Shown: in pieces, positions 44,917-57,400 of the stretch
Numbering within the stretch: the stretch's first letter is position 1
Layout: each line of letters opens with the position of its first letter
Translations under genes and position numbers: made by a program
Notes under the pieces: generated by a model
What the model was told of the DNA's origin: nothing
Databases searched by the model: none
What the model saw: only the letters and a program-made list of their open reading frames with translations
DNA from: Kryptolebias marmoratus
Lineage: Eukaryota > Chordata > Actinopteri > Cyprinodontiformes > Rivulidae
Assembly (NCBI RefSeq): GCF_001649575.2
Contig: NC_051450.1
Coordinates: 12,611,980-12,675,979, forward strand
Reading direction: 5' to 3'
DNA: 64,000 bases

Positions 44917-44951
44917 CCCCCCCCCCCCCCCACACACACACACACACACAC
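44917..44951. repeat. C15 tract followed by a (CA)n microsatellite
   Basis: Fifteen C bases followed by about ten CA units, directly upstream of the CpG-rich exon. Confidence 0.9.
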
Positions 44952-44969
44952 CCTCCTCCTCCTCTCCAC

Positions 44970-45478
44970 CGCCGGTGTGGAGAAAAGCCTCAGAGCCCGA
45001 GTCTCACCGCGGTCCCTCCTCCGACCATCATCAGCCGGGAAGCAACTCTGCAGCAGCCCTCATTAAAATTCCGTCCACTCGCCACGAGAACCCCCCTTCC
45101 TCCTCCTCCTCCTCCTCCTGCTCCTCCTGTAGGTGGGTGGCACCGAGCGGCGCGCCGCGCGTAACGGAGCCGTCCGGCGCTTGGTCAGCTGCGGGTCGCC
45201 CGGAGAGGAGGAGAGCTGCGTCAGCGGCGAGAAGCAGGAAAGGTGGGCTCACATTCACGAGAGGAAGGGGAGGCGCCCGGCTGCGCATTTAGTCGTCCGG
45301 CGGCCGCAGCTCCGGAGCTCGGTTTTTGACGTTTCTCTGCTGGGTGGGAGGGGGAGAGAGAGAGACACGGGCACCATGTGCGCCCGGATGGTGTGAAGAG
45401 GCTCTCCGCAGCTTGTCGCTCGCGTTTGCCTCGGTTACACCGAGTTCCTCGACGTCACAGAGGACCTTGTGTCATAGG
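44970..45478 (+). other. CpG-rich probable promoter and noncoding first exon of an unidentified gene
   Basis: A sharp change to GC-rich, CpG-dense sequence with a TCC-repeat pyrimidine tract at 45098-45128. It ends at a consensus GTAAGT donor (45479 on). None of its frames resembles a known protein, and the only well-placed ATG begins a six-codon ORF, so I read it as a 5' UTR exon with its CpG-island promoter, pointing right. The protein-coding exons are not in the window. TMEM108 is one candidate, because it lies in the same human 3q22 block and has a long first intron, but nothing here identifies it. Confidence 0.55.
45376..45396 (+). CDS. Upstream ORF (MCARMV) in the candidate first exon
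   Basis: ATG in a strong context (GGCACCATGT) opens a six-codon frame ending in TGA at 45394-45396, 82 bp before the splice donor. If the exon is transcribed, this uORF could damp translation of the downstream gene. No peptide function is implied. Confidence 0.35.
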   Translation: MCARMV

Positions 45479-46149
45479 TAAGTACCTCCAGCTTACCTTA
45501 CCTTTTCTCTCCGCACGGATTGCTCCTGAAACATTTCTGATTGCTGATTGTATGTGTTCAACCTATGGGGGGGGAATGAGGAGCAGTGACAGACATGAGC
45601 ATCAGATCATAGTCAGTGCTGCAGAAAATCTCACTGCAACACAAACCCAATCAGCTGAGAGCATCAGTGTCCAACCATCTGAATAATGAAGGAGGAAAGT
45701 AGGAGCAATTCCCACAATCAGGAGTTTACATGCTGCCCTGTTACAAGACAGTGACTGGACCTTATGCTTTATACAGGGCGTGAACATGATCTGTTTTAAA
45801 CTCTTAAACATTTCTTTACTAGTCACTAGTTTAGAAAGGATCAGACTGTGGAGAGAAGTGCTTGCCGAGGTTGACTTCCCTTGTTTAGTTCCAATCCACA
45901 CAAAGTTTTTGAAGTCGTGCAGTCTGTGGACGTCTTCCTGGAGTATTTTCGGAATGGTTTATTGCTTGGGCAACAAAGCAGACAAAAGGAGAAACTCCTG
46001 AAAACTGCATCAAACACTGCCATTGTGCAGCCTGGCCTCTCAAAGACTTTTAAAGTGTGGACTAATTGAACCTGCTGACCAGCCTCCCATATTCTATCAG
46101 GAATGTTTGGCCAGCCTGCTCGCCACATAAACCCCCCAGTCCTTTGTTC

Positions 46150-46150
46150 N
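46150..46150. other. Ambiguous base (n)
   Basis: Single undetermined base before a GGGG run. Confidence 0.9.
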
Positions 46151-47984
46151 GGGGCAGTCCTCCAGAGCCGTGGGGGGAGGGCGTGGGGTCAGCCAGGAGG
46201 ACGAGGAGCGGGGCAGGGGTGGGGGATTGACATCTGTAGTTGACAGCTTCCTCGGGGTGAGCTGACACGCTGTGATCCCATGAATGGGTATTAGGGAACA
46301 TCTGAGCGAAGCACTTCCCGCTAATGAGGACATTTATGCTCTGTGTACGATGCTCGGTGACCAGTTGGGTGAATCCAGAGGGATATCGTGTGAAAACTGC
46401 TGCTCATTTAAAGTGCAGGATCAAGAGATTCGACCGTCCTGAGCAGATCTAGTTTTCCGTGAAGCCAGGCTTCTTGTCACCTTTCAAAGTGGTCTTCATC
46501 CAGAGTCCTCCAGGCTTTCTGTAAAACCTTCAGCTGCTTTTTTTGTTTTGCCCATTTTCTGTCCAGACCTTGAACCTGATCATGGGAAAAATAAATAAAT
46601 AGATAAAAAGCGGGGAAAAACATGAACCAAATCTGACACAGGACCTAAAAGATGCATCATCCTTCAGCTGATCGTCCGTGTATCGAGCTTGTAGCTCTTT
46701 CGGGAATCACCTTGTTGACGCTAAAACGCTATTTCATGTTTGTCGAATTGTGTTATCTTAATATTTTTCATACATTCAGCCAAAGAAATGACAACAAAGT
46801 GTTTTTTTTTCTGACATGCTCGCAGAGTACTTGTAAAGACCCCATGAATAATTGCTCGTTGCTAATGGAAAAGGGTCAGATATTGGACTGAGGAGTGAAA
46901 AAGCAGCCAAAGAAAAACGTTGAAAGACCGTCAGAAAAGCCTGAAGAACTATTGATCAAAACCACTTTTAAAAAAATAACAAGAAAGTCTGTCTTCTTGG
47001 AAGCAAAATATAAAGAAACGAGGGACGGCCCAGGATGTGTGTCAGGTTATTTAATGTTTTTTAAGTCCATCGTATGTTGGCGTTAAATCTAACCACCTTT
47101 TGTCGTAACTAAAAATTCCAATTCTGTACTCATTTTGTTTTGTTTCACTGCGTATATTTAGGATTTTGAGACAGTTTATTGGACAAAAAGGCTGCCTATT
47201 ATATGTCACATCAACTCCTGTGATTATTCTTTTCCATTTAATTACGTCAACACCTTTATTCACCTTTGTTATGAGTGATTTGAGGACAGCACTTTAAGCT
47301 ATCTCCCCCCAATAACAAAAGGCCAAAATTTCAACACTCTGTTTGGATGATTGTCTTATTCTTTTCCAGAGGGCAGCAGGTGAACCATCTCCCCAGCTGC
47401 TCTCTTATCGCTGCTATCAGGAAAGGTCTACATGAACAATAGAAAAACACCCGGAAAGTATCAGCTATCCCATCCAGAGCGGTGAGCCTCGGCTGAACGG
47501 GCTTATCGGGGAGTTTACAGGAAAAAGGAAACTCTGGTTTGTGACTCCTGCTGCTGAAAGCCCGAGCTGATGGGAAAGTGTCGGGAGGGGGATGAGGTCA
47601 GGATGGGATGAGCGGGTTTTAAAACGTGTAAGTAGGCGTCCCCCATGACTGGTAGAGAGTGGTACACCGTGAGGTGGAATGCTGCCCCTGCGGGCCTCTC
47701 ACGCTCAACGCGGCGTGGGTATCAGGATGGACTTAGCGCCTTCTTTCCTTGAGCCTGACAAAACAGCAAGCGGTCAAAACAGGATTTTTTAAATTTTTTT
47801 TACCCATTAGCCACCAGAGGAGAGGCGGCCCGCGTGCTTGTTTTGTTTCCTGTGTTTTCTGAATGCCGCGCAGTCTCAACGGCTGCTTTCGAAATGATTT
47901 TTAGTTAAGACAAAAGAGCGCTCAAACACAGGAACTACAGGAGGAATTCCAGGCTGGAAAACAATCAAAAGCTCTTTTTAAAGG

Positions 47985-48520
47985 GATAGTTGGTATCTCT
48001 TGAAGTAGGGGTTCTGTGGAAAGGTTATGAACAAATTATATCCAACTTCAAATTCTGAATTTTCACTTTAATTCAACCAAGACAAAAAGATGAGCCACAT
48101 ACATTTTTATCACCTGACACCAAATGGTGACCAGTAAAAAAATCCTGTCCATGTTTATCTGTTAGGAAAATATCTCATGAACAACAGAAAACAAAGAAAC
48201 AGCTATTACTGAGCTGAAATGTGGTGTAGTAGTAGCTGAGCATCGTCTAAAAACATACTCTGAACACTACACATTGTGTGATATTTGCTTAAAACTTTTC
48301 TATGGTTTGAGTTAACCATGTTTGTCTGTTAGCAAAATATCTCATTAACCTCTGTAAGTTTAATTAAACTTTCAGTCTACAGCTGATAAACTTTTGGAGT
48401 TAATCTCATTCAAGATGGCTGCCACGGCTAACCAACCTTAGCCAGCATAAAAGTGGCTGTAACTCAGCCAGTTTTACAGAGATTGAGGTAAAAATAATGT
48501 GATTGTGTTATCGTTTTGGG
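47985..48520 (+). repeat. Dispersed fish repeat containing two copies of a 36-bp motif
   Basis: Starts with AAAGGGATAGTTGGTATCTC and later contains CAAGATGGCTGCCACGGCTA and AAAAGTGGCTGTAACTCAGC. I recall this combination as repetitive in percomorph genomes. Within it a motif at 48150-48185 is repeated at 48318-48353 with about five or six mismatches. A reverse-oriented relative is near 60863. No coding capacity. The family name is unknown to me. Confidence 0.5.
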
Positions 48521-50060
48521 CATTTTTGGTGGTTTTGATTGGCTTTCCTGATTTAGATTCATGTTTTCATTGATCGTGCTTTTGGTTTTTTTGCCAATGA
48601 TTCTGTTTCTTAGTCATTTGTGTTGTTGCTGCTTGTCCTGCCTGGCAGTTTCAGGTTTTGTCCTCCATGTTTTTAGCCAATGATCCTTGTTTTCAGCTCT
48701 GCAATATGTAAACAGCACCCCTGTCCTCATACAGCAATCGCCTTCCCAGTTTTATACTCTTAGTTTTTTCATGTTCACTGTCAGATCGTCACATGATACT
48801 CCTCTGTTTAGTCCTGGTTATTGTCTCCTTTTTTTTTCTTTTTAATAATAATATTAAACATTTTTAGGTTAAACCTGCCTGCTGCTCTGCACTCTTGGTT
48901 GTACAACCAACGAACAACATCAACCGTTAGCTGAAAATAATCATAAATATAATTATCCCAAACACTTACTGATATCACTTTGAAGCCAGTACATTGTATA
49001 CAGCAGCATCAGAGGCTGGGTTTGATTGTTCTGGTGACTAATAGACCATGTGGTGCCTCAGGTGAACAAAAGTTCAGATAATCAGCTGTAAGCCCACCTG
49101 CCCACACCAAGAAGTGATCGCAGGAAGTGCAGTTAGATGAAAATGGGGAGTTGGTAATGAGTCATCCTCCTGATTAAAGCAGGCGATGGACAAGGAGATA
49201 AGAGCCTGGGGACCATCGGAGCATGAGGTGTTTACAAGAGGAATTCCCGACATTCCTCAGCTGCGGCCATGCCACTCTAATCTGCACCTCCACCCCACCG
49301 ACTGTCGCCTTCAATGCCAAGAGGGACCAAAAAACAGAAAAAACAGTCCACCAGCATGTCAGATTTAATGCGTTATGTAAGGTGAAGTCTTACCAAGCAT
49401 TTCTGTGAAAACTGGCTAAAGGATTGGTTCTGCTGTTTGGAGAGTTTAAACACACACAAATGTATTTTTGAAGCTCCGGGACGTCAAACGGTACATTTAG
49501 CACATCTTCTTTAAATTTTTGTGGTTTTGTAAAGTATTTGTCCAAATTTAAAAAAAAAAAATTGTATCTTGAATCACAGCAAAACTGTCCTATCTAACAG
49601 TCTCAGTTCATTAATTTGAAGTCACTGCAGACATTTATGATTCCCAGATATTTCTTAATGATTTAGGAAGTTGTTAGTTAGTAATCCAGCATCAGCAGCT
49701 GGTGGAAGTCTTTTCTTGACATCTGCTGCTTGAATCGAGACACACTTTTGTACACATGGCTCCAGCATGATGAATCTTACTGCTTGTAAAGGGGTCTTTT
49801 GTTACAAAATACAATATCATTAGGATTGTTGATAAAAGCAGGTAAAATGCAGAGAAAGTATGGAAAATAGCTCTCCAATGCAATAATCTTAGCAGTTATA
49901 ACAGCAATGATGAATAAGAAAACCAAAATCTAACAATCTTCAACAGCATTTAAAATCATTACAGAAAAAACAACTTTACAAGTTAAAGACCTACCATTCT
50001 TTAAAGGAATAAAATAAATAATTGATTAAAAATAAAGCAAAGTTCAGGACAAATACTGTC

Positions 50061-50092
<32 letters not shown>
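50061..50092. repeat. (AT)12 followed by (GT)4 microsatellite
   Basis: Twelve AT units at 50061-50084 then four GT units. Seen directly. Confidence 0.95.
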
Positions 50093-50093
<1 letters not shown>

Positions 50094-52002
50094 AAATGCA
50101 TTAAGTTTTTAAAAAGTGTTTGCATTTTGTTATACCATGTCCAACATTTTTACTTTTGTGACCCGCAGACCTTCCCTGTTTCAATGGCATCACAAGTTTT
50201 TTTTGTTTTCTCTTTTGATTGAAACATCTCGACAGCTTGTGGATGAATTACTGTGACATTTTCTGCAGACATTCACGTTCCTTTTCGGACGAATTGACCT
50301 TCTGCACAGCAGACATTTAGACTTGTCATGGCAGGAAACACACCGGAGTCATTCATCCCTCTGAAACCGCGGCGCTCCGAGTTGAAGGACCCCCGAAAAG
50401 CGCTGCTCGCTGCCGTGGCTTACCGAGGCACCAAATGAAACAGTTTTTCATGACAAAACTGCCTCTGCTGAAGTTTTTATCCACTGACGAGTGAAATATC
50501 TGCTGTGACTAGGATCTTTTGTGACTTAAGGCCAATAATTTAGTACTTCTTTTTGATACATGTGCCCAATTTTGAAAAATACAACTGCATCCTAATCATA
50601 GCGTTAGACTTACAGGCAGAGCAGGTTTATTCAGAGAAAAACAGTTTGTATTCCAGCTGCTTAACAAAAAATGACCTTTGTTATTGTATACAAAACGTTG
50701 TGTGCAAAGGTTGAAACAAATCTCTTGTAGATGGAAGTCATAAGGTTTGGCTTATAGCTGGATTTAGTCCCTTTAAGGTCTCGATGGTTAGTAGTTGCTC
50801 AACAGTTTTCTTCTTTAGGCATTTTGTTTAAAAAGTTTGTTTTCATCGTTAACGTCCCTTTAATCCCGCTTTTATTACTGAGAGAAATATTTCCGACAGA
50901 TCCAGGAAAACAAAAAAAAAGTTGTAGTAGAGATGAAGATTAAAACATAAAGAGAAATAGATGAAGTATCCTGGAAAGATTTTTGTTGTTATTTTTTTGG
51001 TTGTTTTGTTTCACACAGTGTCAGGGACTAAGAGGATTAGGAGAAGGCCTGGTGGGAGGAGAAGTAGTAGTCTCGGGGGGTCACCCAGGCAAACCGGAGG
51101 GGGTCGGGGGTCCATGTGATGGAGGGGGTCTGCTGGATGATTACTGGATCTGGGGCAGGGCTCACCTCCCAGGATTACTAAGAGCTTCTAATGGATGTCA
51201 GGCCCTGACCCCCGGCTAACGAGAAAACAAATCACCGCTCGCACCCCCAGGAAAGCCCAGAGAAGCTCCGGTTTGTGGTTCCCATGGCAACTTCCTCCAT
51301 TGGAATAATCGTGTAACAATCCTTTCGTTTGTAGTCGTTTTTTGTTCCCGTCAGTCCTTCTGGAAAGATTTGTAGGTGCTAACCGTTTGTTTTTAAGCTC
51401 GTTGACAGTAAAGCCAAACCTCGTCTGAAGTCCGAACTCATCTGGTTGAGGCTGTAGATTGAAGTGGCACCATATGCTGAGGAAGAAGGAGTCACCCACC
51501 CCCACCACCCATGCCAGAGCTGCTTATTGGGCTCTTATGTCACTGCCAGCAGCTAATTAATGTGGTGAACTGAAGTGACGAGAGAGGACAGCTCACCTAT
51601 GTGGTAGTAAATGCTTGGTCATCTTCACTTCCCCCCTCCTGAATTATTTCTCTCTCCCAACATGCCCCACCTTTGCTTGTGAACACCTGCCGAAACCAGG
51701 ATCCGAATGATGAGACTCGTGAAAGGAGATGACAAACTTCTGAGCTGATGAACCCACGCTTTTCTCTCTCCTTTGATCCTCGTGTCACATGTGGCTCGTT
51801 TCGTGGTTGCTGGAGAGTCAGATTGTTGCGTTAAGGAGTGGCGCAGCCGAGGTTTGCTTTTATGTAAAGTGTTTTAGGCAAAGGTGAAAGCAAAGCCGTC
51901 GGTCGGATGACATGACGTGAAGGGAAAACCAGGGGCTTTTATTACCGGAGAGCACATCCTCTAGTCAAAACGCTCCTCGTGCAGTCCAAATTTCACAGTA
52001 AA

Positions 52003-52240
52003 ATGTTTGCGGCTGATGTGGTTCTGTTGGCGTCTTCAGGCCATGGCTTTCAGCGCGCTCTGGGACGGTTTGCAGCTGAGTTAGAAGCGGCTGGGATGAG
52101 AGTCAGCTCCTTTAAATCTGAGGCCATAATTCTCAACTGTAAACGGCTGTAATGAGTCTCTGCCTCACGCAGAGGACTTCAAGTATCTGGGAGTCTTCTT
52201 CACAAGTGATGGAAGGATGGAGCCTTTTGAAACCAAGCGC
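52003..52240 (+). mobile_element. Non-LTR retrotransposon fragment (reverse transcriptase)
   Basis: Translation in pieces gives FAADVVLLASSG, a relic of the FADD catalytic motif with one Asp lost, then RFAAELEAAGMRVSSFKSEA, and after a stop and a frame change EDFKYLGVFFTSDGRME. This order is the palm region of fish LINE reverse transcriptases. Only about 240 bp survive, with at least two disruptions. No 3' tail or target duplication seen. Confidence 0.8.
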
Positions 52241-54404
52241 AGCTCTCAGTGATTGCGATGAACCGGAAAGGAAACTTGGCTCCTTTAGTTCGAAGATCGC
52301 AAACCCAAAAGTAGATAAAGGACTTAATCAATGAAGCAGAGAAAATGTGGTTTTCCAAGGAACTGTTTATCTGTCATGCCAGATAGAGTGAGAACCAGAA
52401 AGGAAGATGTATTTCTGATGTCTTCTTTGCCAAATGTGTCTCGACAGCTGACATTTCAGCGTTGCGTTAACCACCTTTGGGAGAATCCCTCAAATATGAA
52501 GCCATCAGCACTATTCACTACCAATTAGAGAGCAACATTTTCTCCCATTCTCCTCTTCTGTCTTGCAGATTTGTGCCCCCAGCAGGGCTAGAAAGCTGTT
52601 TGGTAATCTGAGACAGCAGCGCTCATGAATTAATTTCGATGCACAATGCTGCGTTAAAAAAAACTGTAATAATAAAGTGGGATTTTGGTCTCGCTTTTGT
52701 GTGTTTTGTAAACGTGTTTTCGCGGTGCTGGTTGTGGTGACGGAGCTGGCGATTTGGCAGCTTCATCGCCATGGAGACGGTGCCATTGTCGTGCAGGGAG
52801 GACGTTGGTTTTGTAGTGACACGCTTGGCGACAAAAGGGAGCAACAATGCCAGGAGAAACTCTGACTGGGCTGTCTTCTGCGTCTGAAGACGAGCTCACA
52901 CATTTGACCAGATTGTCCCCACATTTTTATGGCCTTGGACCACTTGTCCTCGGGAGTCCTGTTCACACTGACATGATCTCATTAGTTGTGAAAATGGATC
53001 TGCTGAGGCTTTATTTGACAAGAGGCTTTTCCGTGAACAATATGTAAAACATGTAGAAGCCACAATGATTTCTCTTTTTATTTCATTATTTTGCTTTCTG
53101 TCTATGTAACGTAATACAGATAGTTCTGTGATAACATCGTCCTTGCTTCATTTGCACACATTGGTGCTCATTTAGCTTGTATTCCTAGAGAGTTTTGGTT
53201 GATTTTTTATGACTCAACAACAAATTGAATGCAATAACAAACTAAGCTGTTAATAAAGCACATAAATCAGCATATTGTGGAGATCTGTTCGAAATGATTT
53301 CCATTTGACACAAAGAGCTACAAACGTTAAATCAATTTATTGTGCATCCAACTTAAACTGGAGGCTGATATATTTGCATTTTAACAAAAAATATTTCATC
53401 AAGTATTTAGAAGTAGAGGATGTGTAAAAGACGTGTTTACTTGGCAGCTACAACCCGATAAAGGGTCTTTAGTTAAAACCGTACTGTGTGGAAGTACTTA
53501 TGTGTTTCGCTGCATGATCAAATCTTTTATTCATTTTTTTTTCTCGTCAGTGGATCTGCACAGGCCCAAATCATGATGCTTTGCAGCTGTAATTAGGTTC
53601 TAAAGCTGGAATTAAATCTTTTCACCATAAATAGTCCTTCTCATTTAAACAAATAATTAAAAAAGCTCTACTTTGGTCTTTTTTTGTTCTCAGAATAATT
53701 TTCTGATAGCTCTTTGTATTGTCTTTAGCAGTCTGCAGATCTGTTCTGTCTGATCTGTCTTTATTCTGTAGTCTAGAAGTGTATAAATATTTGATTTAAA
53801 AGCAGCCCCTTGTGTGGACTTTCTACCAGGGCAAATTACTAATTTTCATTACATAGAGAGAACTGTGGAGAAAAATCATTCTTCAGATTCTTAACGAGTA
53901 CAAAATTTTGGTAAACAACAACCGGAGTGGTCTTTTTAAATTTCAACCAATTGATGCACAGCTTTTTCATTTGTGGCGAGAACCTCCTCTCTGGCAGAAA
54001 CTCTCCCCAGAGCTGCTTCCTCAGCTTTCCCCTGGGCGCTCACTCCATCCCGCGCCGTTCTGCCGAGGATAGATCCCGCGGCTCATTCGAACGTGTTGTC
54101 TCATGTCCAGCATCAGAGAGAGACGCTGCAGGAGTGATGGGGGGGGAGAAACACCTGCAGATTCTCCCCCAGCTGGATCCAATCTCCCCTCTGAGCCGAG
54201 CAGTTGACATTTAACAGCTAGAGCTGTAAGCAGGCCACTGGAACGTCATTGACATTCATTTTGTGTGGCACGGGACTGGGCTCCGTTTCACTGACAATCT
54301 ACCAAATATGGACTTCAATGTGATCCTGGAGCCACATTTGTTATTGCAAAACAGATTTTGTATCACAGTTACTTAGACTTTCCTGATGATGTTAGGTATA
54401 TTGT

Positions 54405-54485
54405 GTTGCGCACCAGTCCCTCCAGCAGTAAAACACCCCCGCAACATGATGCTGCTTCCCCCGTACTTCACAGCTGGGATGTCAA
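54405..54485 (-). mobile_element. Tc1 transposase fragment, reverse orientation
   Basis: ACACCCCCGCAACATGATGC and CCGTACTTCACAGCTGGGAT match, in reverse complement, the part of fish Tc1 transposases around the second catalytic Asp. About 80 bp remain, and both flanks are unrelated. Confidence 0.6.
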
Positions 54486-57400
54486 CTAACCTTCCAAAGC
54501 CACGACACCATAATCTGGGCTTTCCCAAATTCATTAAAGGCAAAGTAATCTGAGTGAGTTAACTTGTGATGATATTATTCGGGCATTTAGCAAGCAGAAG
54601 CAATTTTGCAAATCCTAACGGACATTTTAGTGTATGCAGACATCTGGTTTCATCTGTAGATACAACAATCAGCCATGAAAACATACCTTAGGCTGATATA
54701 GTGGCTATCATTTTTGCACTACACTGTTATTTATATAGAACTTTGTGTTATTAACAACCAAAAATGGCAAAAACAGCATGAAAATATTCCAGAGTTTTAA
54801 GAAAGACGAGACACCTTATTAACAGTGACAACAGGAAGAAAGAATAAAATCTAATTCCTTCATTTATTCTCAAACCTACTATTTAAAAGCAGCTGTTATG
54901 TCCTCTGACTTTTTAAATGAGTCTTATTCATTCATTCCACCCTGAAAGCTTGAATATCACACCTCACTTCTGTTTAGGTATAAAATGTTTTTATTTTTTT
55001 TTTAAGAGTCTTGTCTAGCTTTTCAGTTTCAGGGAAAATCTAGAGCGGTGTTAGTGTTTGTTTTTTAAATGTTCACCCATTATTCATTTATCCCCAGCAG
55101 GGTGGTTGATGATAATCTTGTGTACTTCTGTGATGAAACAGAGCAATCATCGTCTTCTTTGTGTGTTTGCGCTCTTTCACCTGTTTGATGTCAGACTGGG
55201 TGGGTGCGGATCATCTGCGCTTTATCGCTTAATCACCGTGTCTGACACCAAACAGCTCGCTGAGCTTCTCCAGCCTACTGTAGCACCGAACAACCACTTT
55301 GCCCATAACACTAAACACTGATTGCCGAATCCGTGTGTGCGTGTGGTGTCACAGATCTCATCTGAACCATGCTGAGTCTGCCTTGTTCTTCTGCAGTTCG
55401 TTCGTTTATTAATTCAACCGTGAGTGTTGAACCAAAGCTCCTCGTCTTCTGGTAATTAAACGTCTTTTTTTTTTTTTCCTTGGAAAAATTTACAACACAC
55501 AGCCCCTCTGTGAGAGGCTGCCAGTGGGCGTTGAAAATTAGTAAGCTGAGTGGCTGCGCTGATTGCTTCATTATGTCTACACCAGGCATCTATGAGAGAT
55601 ATTAATGGATGTTTGAGAGTAAGCCGTGCAAACGTTTTGCACGCTGTTTGTGCGTTGTTACCCAACACCTGCAGGAACGAGGCGGTTCACTGAGGTTCCT
55701 GTTGCACCATAAAGCTTAATTCACTTGCTTCACCCTTAATGCAAAGCCAAACATCAACGTGGCCAACGCAACACGAGTCCTGTTTCGTTGCACTCAGAGT
55801 CGGGGAAACAAAGATCCATCAGCGGGGCTCGAATACTTTTCAGCTCCCTAACCTGAGTCAGAATAATTGGCCTGGATTGTTCGCAGCGGTTCAGCCGGAT
55901 GCTGCAAGCGGGGCAGCAATTATCCACCCGGTTTCATTTCCAAATGATTAGTTTTGTACTGGAAGATGTTAGCGGCTGCGCTGCAGAGGGTTGAGTCACT
56001 GACAACATGTTCAATTAGTCTCTTTGAAACTGAGAAGCTGGAAGATGTTTTCGAGGGCTGTCGCTTTTTTTATTTTATTTATTTATTTTTTTTAAAGAAG
56101 TGGTGCTAAAATTAAAACTAATCAGTCCTGAAAGTGCCTTCTGCACGTCCACGTGCATGAGAACGACATCAAGAGGACTCAGTGGATTTTGTTTATTCTA
56201 GTTTGAGTTGTTGTGAGGCTCCATTTTATGAACTCAGTAAAAAGATGACTGGTAATTTTTGCCTTCTATAAAAAACATTCTGTTTATTTGCCCTGTGTTG
56301 TTGGTACATTTTAGTTTCTGAGAAATTGGATGCCTGATTATACGGGTGGCTGAGAAAACATGTTTGTAAAAAGTGCAATAGTCTTGCCAAGCCTAAAAAG
56401 AGTCCAAAGTTAATGAGACAATCCTACCTTTCAATGGTTGCGAGAGCGTCAGCCATTGTTGCACTGTAGTTTCTAAATTTTGAAAGGACTTATACACATC
56501 TCACTGTGCAAGCATGCCACTATATACATGGAGTGTTGATAAATTGTCTCACTGCATAATGTAATAATCAGTAAATGTCAGACTGTATGACTTCTTGCCA
56601 CAACAGAATCGCAAAATAACGAACAGTCAGTGTTCCAATAACGAATGTAAAGCAATCAATGGAGTTAACGCTGCCATTGGATTTGGTTTCCGAAAAAGAG
56701 ACAGCTGTGGATTCACTCATGTTGGTCGCAGTCATGCTGCAAAACCACGGACTCCCAGATTCGAGCTCATCACCAAAGGTTTTCTTTCATCTTGAAGGAA
56801 TCGAATGGTTTTGTCTATGGCAAATGAAAATCACTCCGTGTAAAACCAGTTTAACATAAGTGACAAGAAGGCAGACAGTCTCAAGGCAGCATGTCTTCAT
56901 CGTCTCATGTTGAACTGCTGGCAGATCGGCTGTTCTGAAACCTTGACTCTGGCATTTGACACACTAAATTATTTTTTATTTTCTTTAAGAAAAGTGAACA
57001 TGTTTAGAAAAGAAGGTGACTCCGGGCAGTGATGCTGACAGAACTAACTGGGAAAAGCTATTATCTTTGAGAACAAATAACTACTGAATTATAGAAATTA
57101 TATGAGAAATACCACTCACCCATCGGAGAACATAGATTCACAAGAGAGTCAGTTTTTGTAGTTGTTTTTATTAAAGTCAATTAAAATCAAAGATGTCCTA
57201 TAACTAAGGAACTTGTGCATTGCTGGAGAGTGCTATAAAAAAGGTACAAGCCTGATCTGGTTGGTATGCTGACCCCGCTGCCTTTTTGATAACATTTCTT
57301 CATGTGGTTGGCAAAGGATTTGTTGAAAATATTTCTTTTTGTAGCACAAACGGACACAAACATTCAGATCCTACCACTTTATTTGTGTCGTTTCTCTCAG

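Noticed and set aside
44917..44951. CRISPR-like or satellite array
   Set aside because: It is a plain homopolymer plus CA microsatellite without spacers.
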